In this document: positions 54,118-62,278 of the stretch, piece by piece
How positions within the stretch are numbered: position 1 is the stretch's first letter
Layout: each line of letters begins with the position of its first letter
Source: Mucilaginibacter sp. L3T2-6
GTDB taxonomy: Bacteria > Bacteroidota > Bacteroidia > Sphingobacteriales > Sphingobacteriaceae
Reading direction: 5' to 3'
Length of the DNA stretch: 64,000 nt
Assembly (NCBI RefSeq): GCF_030519355.1
Contig: NZ_JAUMKC010000011.1
Location: 1 to 64,000, forward strand
Notes under the pieces: model-generated
What the model was told of the DNA's origin: nothing
The model's database searches: none
Seen by the model: only the letters and a program-made list of their open reading frames with translations
Program-made: the position numbers and the translations under genes

Positions 54118-54735
54118 ATGATTTCAGCGATAGACCAACAGGATGTAAAAAAGGAAAGGATTTTAGAGGCCGCTCATCACAGGTTTTTACATTATGGTTA
54201 TTCAAAAACAACGATGAACGAGATTGCCGGGGATTTGTCGATGTCGAAGGCATTGCTGTATTATTATTTCCCCGACAAAAGCCAGTTGTATGTAGCTGTG
54301 ATGAAAAAAGTGGCTGCCGAGTATCTCAAATCATTAAGCGATAAGATAAATACGTTCGCTGATTTAAAAGAAGCTTTCATATTCCAGATCGATACCCAGC
54401 ACGATTTTATTGTAACCAATTACAATTTTTTCGACTTTTTCAGGCTTAACGAGCAAAACCTGCCCGACGTGATATGGGAGATAGTGGATGAGGTGCACAA
54501 CTCAGAGGCCCAGCTGTTGGTAAGCGCAATTAAAACAGAAGTTGCAAGGGGCAAAATTAAACCGGTAGCTAATCCCGAGGAGATAGTAGCCTTGCTGCTC
54601 GACGCCTTACATGGCGTACGGGCCAAATCTGTATCTCACAAAAAGACAATGTTCCCTAATAAAGAGCATCTTGCCGAAATCAGGGCCAAGCGCCTGTTGC
54701 TGGCCGATATATTTATAAAAGGGCTGATGTATTAA
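54118..54735 (+). CDS. TetR-family transcriptional regulator
   Basis: The 205-residue protein has the N-terminal HTH (about 34-55; TMNEIAGDLSMSKALLYYYFPDK) and a helical C-terminal domain. It is not followed by a transporter or enzyme gene on its strand. The upstream inverted repeat suggests autoregulation. The DUF4126-type gene just upstream may be a target, but this is only positional. Confidence 0.9.
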   Translation: MISAIDQQDVKKERILEAAHHRFLHYGYSKTTMNEIAGDLSMSKALLYYYFPDKSQLYVAVMKKVAAEYLKSLSDKINTFADLKEAFIFQIDTQHDFIVTNYNFFDFFRLNEQNLPDVIWEIVDEVHNSEAQLLVSAIKTEVARGKIKPVANPEEIVALLLDALHGVRAKSVSHKKTMFPNKEHLAEIRAKRLLLADIFIKGLMY

Positions 54736-54825
54736 ACGGCCTGTAATGATTGGCTGTTTATGTCATAACGCCTTAAGATACAGTGCATACAGACTGTCAC
54801 TTTTTAGTCAAAAGACCTGAAAGTA

Positions 54826-54977
54826 TTGGAAATAGCTAAAGATTAAACTTACATTTGACTAAATATTTGAATTGGTCAGATATGACTTATGCAAATATTT
54901 GAAATACTTCTAATTAGAGGTGATTGTTTTAGAGTGATTGAACCAGGCCCGGACGATTCCGGGCCTGGTTTTTTTGT
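54826..54977 (+). ncRNA. Candidate small RNA between tetR and the alpha-galactosidase-like gene
   Basis: TTG (54826-54828) and TACATTTG (54850-54857) lie 21 bp apart, a good Bacteroidota promoter. About 85 bp later AACCAGGCCCGG (54941-54952) pairs perfectly with CCGGGCCTGGTT (54959-54970) and runs into seven T. The predicted transcript (about 54863-54977, 115 nt) has no convincing ORF. It contains two near-identical AAATATTTGA segments (around 54861 and 54894). It could alternatively be a late terminator for tetR. Confidence 0.5.
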
Positions 54978-54988
54978 CTTGACCATTC

Positions 54989-57205
54989 CTATTCTACCAA
55001 GAACCAGGTATAACTTTCGGGCTCAATATTGAACGTCAGGGTAGCGGTATAGTCACGGTTTAATTTTATAACCCGTTTTTCTTTGCCCTGCTCCGAAAAC
55101 GAAGCGATGGCATCAAGACCTGTGTAATAAAGCGGTACTTTAATGGTGCGCGTTATTTTCTCTTTAAGCGGATTGTACAGCATCAGCAAGGCTTTTTCCT
55201 TCAGTTCCGGGTTAACATGCATTATGCCATCCCAATCGCTCCCGCTGGCTCGCTGTAAGTGAATGATGTCTGAGTTAAGAATATCACGATGTGCTTTATA
55301 CCAGTTTATAACGTCGGTAACAGTTTGCCTGGTTTTTTCGGTATCATACAAACGCGGGCCACGGTAGCAGGCCTGTACCCCTGATCCATAATATTCAGTC
55401 ATTAAAGAGCGATAGGCATCCAAATGTTGAGTTAATGGCTCAAGTACGGCTTCAGGCCCGCCGCCTTGATATTTTGTAAGAGGTACAAACCCCCATACCA
55501 TTGATGGTATTTCGTTCCAGAGCGCGTCGTAGATATTTTGGCGGTTAAGGATGATCTGCTGTTCTCTCGAAAGAGAGAAATTTACTTCGCGGTAGCCCAT
55601 GCCGATTTTATTCGTACCGTCCAGAAAATACCAATCAGGCGCGTTAACGTAGATACCGCGATTATTAAGCCAGTGATAAAGGTCCTTTTGAATTTCCATT
55701 TGCCGCCACTGGCTGTCCTCTAGCCCTTTATGGCCGGGATGTGTTGTTGAGGCGCAGACGTCGCCAGGATATGGGCCATCGTTCTCCCAAATATCAAACC
55801 CGGTTGTTTTAAAAAAGGCCTTGATTTTATCACGATAGGCTAAGCCCCATTTACTGCCATAGCAGGCTGCGTTGCCAAAAAAAGCACCGCCGGGTTTACC
55901 GGTTTTAGGATCAATAACATCGTCGCTGTCACTTATTTTGCGAGAGCTGAATAAAGAGTAACCGCCTATTCTTATATTTTTATCATGAGCGTAGTCAGCC
56001 AGTTCTTTCCATTTTTTTAGATTCGTCGCGCTGGTATCTTCCATATTCAAATGGCTGCCAAAGCTGAGTATCAAGGCTTCATACCCTGTTGCCGCGCATT
56101 GATTAATTGCATTGCGAACCTCATCGTCATTTTTACTTACCAGATGCATAAAAATAGGGTTTGCTGTTACCCAGGGGGCAATGGTGCGGTACATTTTGCG
56201 GATAGCGAGCCCGCGCCGTTCCCGGTCGTAGCTATCCATCATTAATTCGTAGGTACGCACCGAGGTGAAGGTTTCCCCCGGCTTCAGTTCAACACCGGTA
56301 ACCCTTTCCGGGTAAACCTTGAGAAGGCAGGGTGTTTGGTAATTATAATTTACCTGCGATGTATAAGTAGAATCAGCTTCCCAATGAGTAGTCTGGTCGC
56401 TTAAATCATGCCGCATTGCATTGTTAAATGCATAATTGGTTTCGATGTATAAACCCTGAGGCGTTCGCATGTCATGAACACTGCCAACCACGGCGCTTTC
56501 TTCTTCAACTGTTCCCAATATTTCATTTACAGTCCGGCCAACTTGAATGGCCGATGGGGTATGATTTTCAATAGTAATCCATTTGCTCATCAATGGGATG
56601 CCATCGAAAATACTGTAATGAATGGAAACGGTAATTCCTTGCAGCTCTTTGAGTAATGACTTGTAGAAGAAGCAGATCGTTTTGCCTGTAGGTTGCTTTT
56701 TATTTCCCGCCCACCATGAATTACTTTTCCATTCAATGACCGGGATAATTGGGGTTACCTCATACTTTTCAAATTGGAAATCGTTGGGGTTTGATGTAAA
56801 GCTGTCCAGCCATTCGGGCAATATATAGGCATTCTCCTTTTGTCCGTATAACCCTCCAACGTTTAATGTTCGACCGTTTATAGCAACCTGGGCCTCTGGT
56901 TTTACAGAACGCAATAGCTGTTTTCCGTTGCTCTGATTCGTAAAGTCATAACAGGTTACATTAGGTGAAATACGGAAACTCCGCCTTAAAAGGCCATTGG
57001 ACAATATAATATTTTTTCCATCAGCGGTCTTGTAAACTTCCGCCTTTTGGCATATTGGGTTTATAAGCCAATCATTTGTAGCATTTCTGCCTATTTGTGG
57101 ATTCCAAACTGGTAGTTGCTGTGCCAATGCTGAATAGAATATACATCCGATAATGAACGACAAGAATGCTCTTGAAAAGAAGAAATGAAATTTAGAACGC
57201 GTCAT
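54989..57205 (-). CDS. Exported alpha-galactosidase-like glycoside hydrolase (clan GH-D type)
   Basis: The 738-residue protein has a signal peptide (ending ALAQ), an N-terminal beta-sandwich (about 30-330) and a TIM-barrel domain whose strand carrying DIWENDGPYPGD (about 475) holds the likely nucleophile Asp, followed by a C-terminal beta domain. The order resembles GH36/GH27-type alpha-galactosidases, but family assignment is by memory of motif style. It should act in the periplasm on alpha-linked sugars. It is a single gene; the exopolysaccharide locus begins next to it. Confidence 0.7.
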   Translation of the reverse strand: MTRSKFHFFFSRAFLSFIIGCIFYSALAQQLPVWNPQIGRNATNDWLINPICQKAEVYKTADGKNIILSNGLLRRSFRISPNVTCYDFTNQSNGKQLLRSVKPEAQVAINGRTLNVGGLYGQKENAYILPEWLDSFTSNPNDFQFEKYEVTPIIPVIEWKSNSWWAGNKKQPTGKTICFFYKSLLKELQGITVSIHYSIFDGIPLMSKWITIENHTPSAIQVGRTVNEILGTVEEESAVVGSVHDMRTPQGLYIETNYAFNNAMRHDLSDQTTHWEADSTYTSQVNYNYQTPCLLKVYPERVTGVELKPGETFTSVRTYELMMDSYDRERRGLAIRKMYRTIAPWVTANPIFMHLVSKNDDEVRNAINQCAATGYEALILSFGSHLNMEDTSATNLKKWKELADYAHDKNIRIGGYSLFSSRKISDSDDVIDPKTGKPGGAFFGNAACYGSKWGLAYRDKIKAFFKTTGFDIWENDGPYPGDVCASTTHPGHKGLEDSQWRQMEIQKDLYHWLNNRGIYVNAPDWYFLDGTNKIGMGYREVNFSLSREQQIILNRQNIYDALWNEIPSMVWGFVPLTKYQGGGPEAVLEPLTQHLDAYRSLMTEYYGSGVQACYRGPRLYDTEKTRQTVTDVINWYKAHRDILNSDIIHLQRASGSDWDGIMHVNPELKEKALLMLYNPLKEKITRTIKVPLYYTGLDAIASFSEQGKEKRVIKLNRDYTATLTFNIEPESYTWFLVE

Positions 57206-57336
57206 TGTAAGTTGTTATATGTATTTACTGTCTGAATAAAAGCAGGTTATCGGTGTCCCGGTAGCCCTGTTTTAACATTCAAGATAGGTAACCTTGTAAA
57301 CTTCTTTTTTCCCATACCCGCCGGCTTGATAAAACT

Positions 57337-58083
57337 TTAAAAATATTGAGTGAGTTTTCGGGCCGGTTTTAAAAATAAAGAAAGGAACGGTATGGAAATG
57401 CCGTGGACTCTCATAGCTTTTAAGTCGTTAGCCAGGGCTTTTTTCCGATTTACGAGGTTTTGGTTGCTTTGACCGCCAACCCTCATTTTAACCAATACCC
57501 GGTTAATATAACTCACTTTCAGATCATTGACATATAAAAAACGAAGCATAAGTTCATAATCGCCTGCCGTGCCGAAGTCAAGGCTGTAATATCCGTATTG
57601 CTTAAACAAATCGTGTTTGCAGTAAAAGGTAGGATGGGGCGGCATCCAGCCCAACCGGAACTTATTTCGTTTAAAATTTCCTGACCGCCATTTGCGGAGA
57701 ATTCTGCCGTGGGCATTTACGTAATCAAGATCGCCGTATACAACATCGGCACCACTTTGTTTAAAAGCGCCGGCTATTGTGCTTAAGACATTTGTTTCCG
57801 GAAAATAATCGTCAGCGTTCAGTAGCCCTACGATGTCGCCGCTGGCCATTTTAATGCCCTTATTGATCGCATCATAAATGCCATTGTCCGGCTCGGAAAC
57901 AAAATGAGTAAGCTGCCCGCTGTATCCTAATACGTATTCTACAGTCCTGTCTGTTGAGCCACCATCTATAATAATGTACTCGATATTTTTATAGTCTTGC
58001 TCAAATACCGATTTTATGCAGCCGAGGATAGTGCTTTCAGCATTATAGCAAACGGTAATCAGCGAAATTTTTATGTCCTGCAC
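57337..58083 (-). CDS. Family 2 glycosyltransferase
   Basis: The 248-residue GT-A enzyme has SLITVCYNAE at the start, EYIIIDGGSTD and the metal/nucleotide-binding NADDYFPE (about 92-99). It transfers a sugar from a nucleotide sugar, in this context to a polysaccharide repeat unit. It faces away from wza, with a 292-bp region between them. It has no membrane helix and is cytoplasmic or peripheral. Confidence 0.9.
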   Translation of the reverse strand: MQDIKISLITVCYNAESTILGCIKSVFEQDYKNIEYIIIDGGSTDRTVEYVLGYSGQLTHFVSEPDNGIYDAINKGIKMASGDIVGLLNADDYFPETNVLSTIAGAFKQSGADVVYGDLDYVNAHGRILRKWRSGNFKRNKFRLGWMPPHPTFYCKHDLFKQYGYYSLDFGTAGDYELMLRFLYVNDLKVSYINRVLVKMRVGGQSNQNLVNRKKALANDLKAMRVHGISIPFLSLFLKPARKLTQYF

Positions 58084-58375
58084 GTCGGAATAGTATAGTA
58101 TTGAATAATGTAAAATTATACAAATAGGTGTTATTATGAATGATCGGGAGGACCTTTAATTGTAATTGCTACTTAATAAGGAGCGCGATGTTTATAATTT
58201 GTCTGTTGTTTATAATTTGTCCAATTGTTGACGGGCTATTTAGGCTATATTCGAGCGGTGCAAATAGAATTTTACGCGCAAAGCTCAAAAATACCATAGA
58301 TATTCGGTAAGATAAATTGTTGCGAAAAGTATTTAATCATTTGTGTAAATTTGAATTATTGATTAATAATATAGA
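58084..58375. promoter_or_regulatory. Divergent regulatory region of the exopolysaccharide locus
   Basis: GTTTATAATTTGTC occurs twice without mismatch (58190-58203 and 58208-58221, 18 bp apart). A -7 box TAAATTTG (58346-58353) with TTG at 58320-58322 (23 bp apart) precedes the wza ATG by 22 bp. No ORF was recognised. Confidence 0.5.
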
Positions 58376-59191
58376 ATGACGGCAGGTGTAAGTTTGAGTA
58401 AATTAAATTATGGGTGGTCGTTTTGCTTGCTGGTGGTTTTGTTAAGTTCTTGTTCTTCGAAGCAATACCAGACTCTTTTCCAAAAAAAGCAGTCGTTAAC
58501 TGACAGCGGATATAGCGTGAAAGACAGTGTTGGGGAGTATCGCATAAGGCCGCAAGATATCTTACAAGTCAGAAATTTACAGGATGCTAAAAAGTATCTT
58601 ATTAATCCGGTTCAAAGCAATGCGGTTAATACCAATTTATTGGCCGATGGAACCAGCCAGGAAACCGGCGAACAAAATTTCCAGGTGGCTGACGATGGAA
58701 CCGTCATTTTACCAGCGCTGGGACATATACGCGTAGCCGGGCTAACACGGGCGGTTGCAGAAAAGACTATAGAAGATGCTTATCGTAAAAATGTACTGGT
58801 AAATCCAATTATCGAACTTAAAATAATCAATTTAAAGGTAACGATGCTTGGCGAAGTGAAGAACTCCGGCAATTTCCCTTTGACTAAAGAGCACATAACA
58901 CTTGTGGAGATGATAGGGGCGGCGGGAGGCATAACTGAACGGGCCGACGAGAGTAACATTAAGATTATACGCGGGACTGAAAAGGAACCCAAGGTGATCC
59001 AGGTGGACCTCGGAGATATAAAGTCTGTAAATGACCCGCGCACTATCTTACAAAATGGCGATATTATTTATGTCGGCCAGAATAAGAGAGCTAACCGCAC
59101 AGACAATCTTCAGAGCGTTTCTACCATTGTTCAGCCATCTTTGCTATTAATTAATGCGGCATTAATTATTTTGACTCTTTTCCGGAAATAG
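58376..59191 (+). CDS. Wza-type polysaccharide export outer-membrane lipoprotein
   Basis: The 271-residue protein has a lipobox (LLSSC, Cys26), a polysaccharide-export domain (about 55-140; YRIRPQDILQVRNL and DDGTVILPALGHIRVAGLT), an SLBB-like domain (MLGEVKNSGNFPLTKEHITLVEMIG), and a C-terminal hydrophobic segment (about 245-268). It should form the outer-membrane exit for a capsule or exopolysaccharide. The kinase gene follows after 2 bp. Confidence 0.93.
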   Translation: MTAGVSLSKLNYGWSFCLLVVLLSSCSSKQYQTLFQKKQSLTDSGYSVKDSVGEYRIRPQDILQVRNLQDAKKYLINPVQSNAVNTNLLADGTSQETGEQNFQVADDGTVILPALGHIRVAGLTRAVAEKTIEDAYRKNVLVNPIIELKIINLKVTMLGEVKNSGNFPLTKEHITLVEMIGAAGGITERADESNIKIIRGTEKEPKVIQVDLGDIKSVNDPRTILQNGDIIYVGQNKRANRTDNLQSVSTIVQPSLLLINAALIILTLFRK

Positions 59192-59193
59192 GT

Positions 59194-61629
59194 ATGGAAG
59201 AAACCGAAAAGACAAAACCTAAACTGCCCAGCCAGGAGATAGACTATATCAAGCTGGCTAAAATATTGTTAAGCCGGTGGTACTGGGTGGTTGGTTCGGT
59301 GGTTATTTGCATGGTTGCGGCTAATATTTACCTATGGTACACACCCAAAATATATGCTACATCAGCAACGCTGAAATTTGAGGAAAAGAAGTCTGAAATA
59401 TCTGATCTGATAAGCCTGCCGGGGAACAATGACCGGACCAACATTTCAAAAATCCAGAGCGAAACCATTGTATTGCAGAGTTCGGCCTTATTACTGAATG
59501 CAATCAAACGGTTCGACTACCGTTTTAGCTTTTATATAGTTGGCCGTGTGCTGAACCGAACCAGTGAACTGTATCCGCAGAAACCGCTGGATGTTGAGTT
59601 AGTAAAATTTGATAGCCTTAACTTCTATCACGACCTTATAACGTATAGGCCCCTAGATAGGAGTAGATTTAGTATCACTTATAATTCAGGTGGCAAACAA
59701 ATTAAGAACACCTGTTATTACGATAAGCCTTTTACTATAGGCCCGACGGCATTCAGCATCAGCTATCCCGGGGTAATGCCCAAGACGGCACTTTTTCTGT
59801 TTAAAATAAATGCAGCGGAAGACCTGGTTGGTCGCGTCAGGAACGGGTTGCATGTTGCAGAAACAGCAAGAAATTCCAACATCATATCATTACAGGAAAC
59901 CGATTCTAATCCGCAGTTTGCTGCTGATGTTCTTAATGCTATTATGAAAGAATATCTGGTGTATGACCGAAACCAGCGTACCCAGTCGGCATCGCAGATG
60001 ATTAAATTTATTGACAACCAATTAGATTTTCTGTCGAATGAGGTTAAGGGGTCGGAATCGTCTATCTCTCAATATCAGAACAAGAAAAAGATAATGGATG
60101 TTTCGTCAACATCCAGCAGGGCGTTAAACAAGGTAACGGAATTGGAGTCGCAGAGTTCTATTCTAAAGATAGACCTTCTTTCGGTAGACCAGCTGAAAAA
60201 GGAAGTGTTGAAGTCGGACGATAATGAATTACCTAACTTTAATACCGGAGGAACGGAACATCAGCAGTTAAATGACGCCATATCAGCACTCAACCTTCTT
60301 ATCAGGAACAAGAAGGTAGCGCTAAAAACTTATACCGCCAATTCGCAAACCATACAGGATATCAATCAACAGATTTTACAAGCAAAGAACAGTATTCTGG
60401 GCAGTATTAACGCTATGCACGATTTGATTGTGAATAAATTGAGTTATATTCAGAACCAGATCGGACCTATCAATCAGCAAATTGCAGAATTGCCCTCCGC
60501 TGAACGGGATATGGTGGCGCTGAAGCGCGACTTCGAAATAAATGATAAAGTTTACTCATTCCTTTCAGAAAAAAAACTGGATGCTCAGATAAACACCGCA
60601 GGGATACTTCCCGGCGCCACGATTATTGATGAGGCAAAGCCTAACTATAGCCCCGTGTCGCCAAACGATCAACAAGTACAGCGCTCCTCCGAAATCCTCG
60701 GACTGGCCATCGGCCTGGGGCTTATCATATTGATAAGAGTAATAAATCCCTATATTTATGATAAGGAGACTATAGAGAGCTTAACTGCGATTCCAATCAT
60801 TGGCGTGATCAGGAAATTTCCCGAACCTATAGACGAATATAGCAGCCAGATACTGGCTATTAGCAAGCCCAAGTCCATTTTTGCCGAGTCGGTCAGGTCG
60901 GTACGTACCAATTTAAGCTTTTTGGCGTCTGAGAAGAAAAGCAAGGTTATATGTATCACGTCGGAAGTGGCAGGAGAGGGAAAGTCGTTCGTGGCGGTTA
61001 ACTTGTCAAGTACGCTGTCTCTGATAGATAAAAAAGTGATATTGGTGGGCGCCGATTTGCGACGCTCCAAGTTGCATAAAACGTTCCGTGTACCTAATGA
61101 CATCGGGTTGAGCAATTATCTGGCAAACCAGTGCACTGCAGACGATATTATTTCACATTCCGGCCAGCCAAACCTTGATTTTATCGTTTCAGGCCCTGTA
61201 CCGCCTAATCCGTCGGAATTGCTGCATTCAAAAAGGATGTCGGAGCTTATTGCCGACCTTAACTCCCGGTATGATGTGGTGATGATTGATACGGCGCCAA
61301 TTGGCCTGGTGTCAGATGCAGTGCCATTAATACGGTCGAGTGATATTAATCTCTTCGTGATACGGTCCGGCAAATCGAAATTTTATGCTGCCACCGTGCC
61401 GCAGCGTATTGCTCAGGAGTACCATTTGGATAACACAGTAATCGTATTAAATGCTTTCGCGCAGGACTTACTGCACTCCAGGTACTACACTACCAAATTT
61501 ACCGGTGAAAATTATGGGGGTGGCAAATACTATTATTATTCGGATTATACTGGCTATGAGAGTTCCGGATATTATGTTGATAAAAACGAAGATAAGTGGT
61601 GGGATATAAGGCGGTGGTTTAAACGCTGA
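59194..61629 (+). CDS. Wzc-type polysaccharide co-polymerase and tyrosine autokinase
   Basis: The 811-residue protein has an N-terminal Wzz-type chain-length domain between two membrane helices (about 30-50 and 500-520) with coiled coil, then a CpsD/CapB-type kinase: Walker A VAGEGKS near 592-598, Walker A' VGADLRRS near 616-623, Walker B VVMIDTAP near 694. The C-terminal tail (about 763-800) is rich in Tyr, the expected autophosphorylation sites. It controls assembly and chain length. In Walker A' the first Asp of the usual DxD is Gly. Confidence 0.93.
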   Translation: MEETEKTKPKLPSQEIDYIKLAKILLSRWYWVVGSVVICMVAANIYLWYTPKIYATSATLKFEEKKSEISDLISLPGNNDRTNISKIQSETIVLQSSALLLNAIKRFDYRFSFYIVGRVLNRTSELYPQKPLDVELVKFDSLNFYHDLITYRPLDRSRFSITYNSGGKQIKNTCYYDKPFTIGPTAFSISYPGVMPKTALFLFKINAAEDLVGRVRNGLHVAETARNSNIISLQETDSNPQFAADVLNAIMKEYLVYDRNQRTQSASQMIKFIDNQLDFLSNEVKGSESSISQYQNKKKIMDVSSTSSRALNKVTELESQSSILKIDLLSVDQLKKEVLKSDDNELPNFNTGGTEHQQLNDAISALNLLIRNKKVALKTYTANSQTIQDINQQILQAKNSILGSINAMHDLIVNKLSYIQNQIGPINQQIAELPSAERDMVALKRDFEINDKVYSFLSEKKLDAQINTAGILPGATIIDEAKPNYSPVSPNDQQVQRSSEILGLAIGLGLIILIRVINPYIYDKETIESLTAIPIIGVIRKFPEPIDEYSSQILAISKPKSIFAESVRSVRTNLSFLASEKKSKVICITSEVAGEGKSFVAVNLSSTLSLIDKKVILVGADLRRSKLHKTFRVPNDIGLSNYLANQCTADDIISHSGQPNLDFIVSGPVPPNPSELLHSKRMSELIADLNSRYDVVMIDTAPIGLVSDAVPLIRSSDINLFVIRSGKSKFYAATVPQRIAQEYHLDNTVIVLNAFAQDLLHSRYYTTKFTGENYGGGKYYYYSDYTGYESSGYYVDKNEDKWWDIRRWFKR

Positions 61630-61639
61630 TGGTTGATTT

Positions 61640-62155
61640 ATGGCTTCAACGATAACCAAAGATACTACGAAGTGGTACCCTGTATATACTCATCCCCGCG
61701 CTGAAAAAAAGGCCTGCCAGGCACTAATAGATAAAGGGATTGAAACCTACCTGCCTTTGCAGCGCCGCCTTAAGCAATGGAGTGACCGGAAGAAATGGAC
61801 GGATGAGCCTTTTATCTCCTCGTATCTTTTTGTTCGTATAAAGGAGCAGGAACAGGCGGAGGTGCTGATGACCAGGGGTATTTCGCGGTTTTTATATTTT
61901 TCAGGAAAAATTGCCACCATGCCCGAAAGGCAGATAGATGATTTAAAATTGCTGATGGCTAGTCCGTATGAGTTGGAGGTTACCGTGGAGGATTTGCAGC
62001 CAGGCGAAAAAATCAAAATAAAAGCAGGTCCGCTTAAAGGGCTTGTTGGCGAAATGATATCATATCGTTCAAATAAACAACTGATTTTGCGTTTGGACAA
62101 CCTGGGGTATTCAATAGTTGTTTACATGGCAACGTCGGTGATAGACCGGTTTTAA
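61640..62155 (+). CDS. UpxY/NusG-like transcription antiterminator
   Basis: The 171-residue protein has a NusG N-terminal domain (about 12-105; WYPVYTHPRAEKKACQAL, SSYLFVRI) and a KOW-type end with GPLKGLVGEMISY. UpxY-like factors of Bacteroidota bind RNA polymerase and prevent early termination in their own polysaccharide operon. It is the third gene of the operon, not the usual first. The hairpin at 62173-62197 directly after it could be a pause site for it. Confidence 0.9.
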   Translation: MASTITKDTTKWYPVYTHPRAEKKACQALIDKGIETYLPLQRRLKQWSDRKKWTDEPFISSYLFVRIKEQEQAEVLMTRGISRFLYFSGKIATMPERQIDDLKLLMASPYELEVTVEDLQPGEKIKIKAGPLKGLVGEMISYRSNKQLILRLDNLGYSIVVYMATSVIDRF

Positions 62156-62172
62156 AGAATGAGGGTACTAAT

Positions 62173-62197
62173 CTTGTTAGGTGTATACCTAAACAAG
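62173..62197 (+). promoter_or_regulatory. Hairpin between upxY and asnB
   Basis: CTTGTTAGGT (62173-62182) and ACCTAAACAAG (62187-62197, one extra A) form a stem with loop GTAT. A strong U-run does not follow, so it is more like a pause or processing site than a terminator. Candidate target of UpxY. Confidence 0.4.
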
Positions 62198-62278
62198 GTT
62201 TATATAAAATATTGATAATTAATAAGTTGCGACCGGTTAATGTGACTTACGTGGCGAAGCTGTGAGTAAACACAAATT

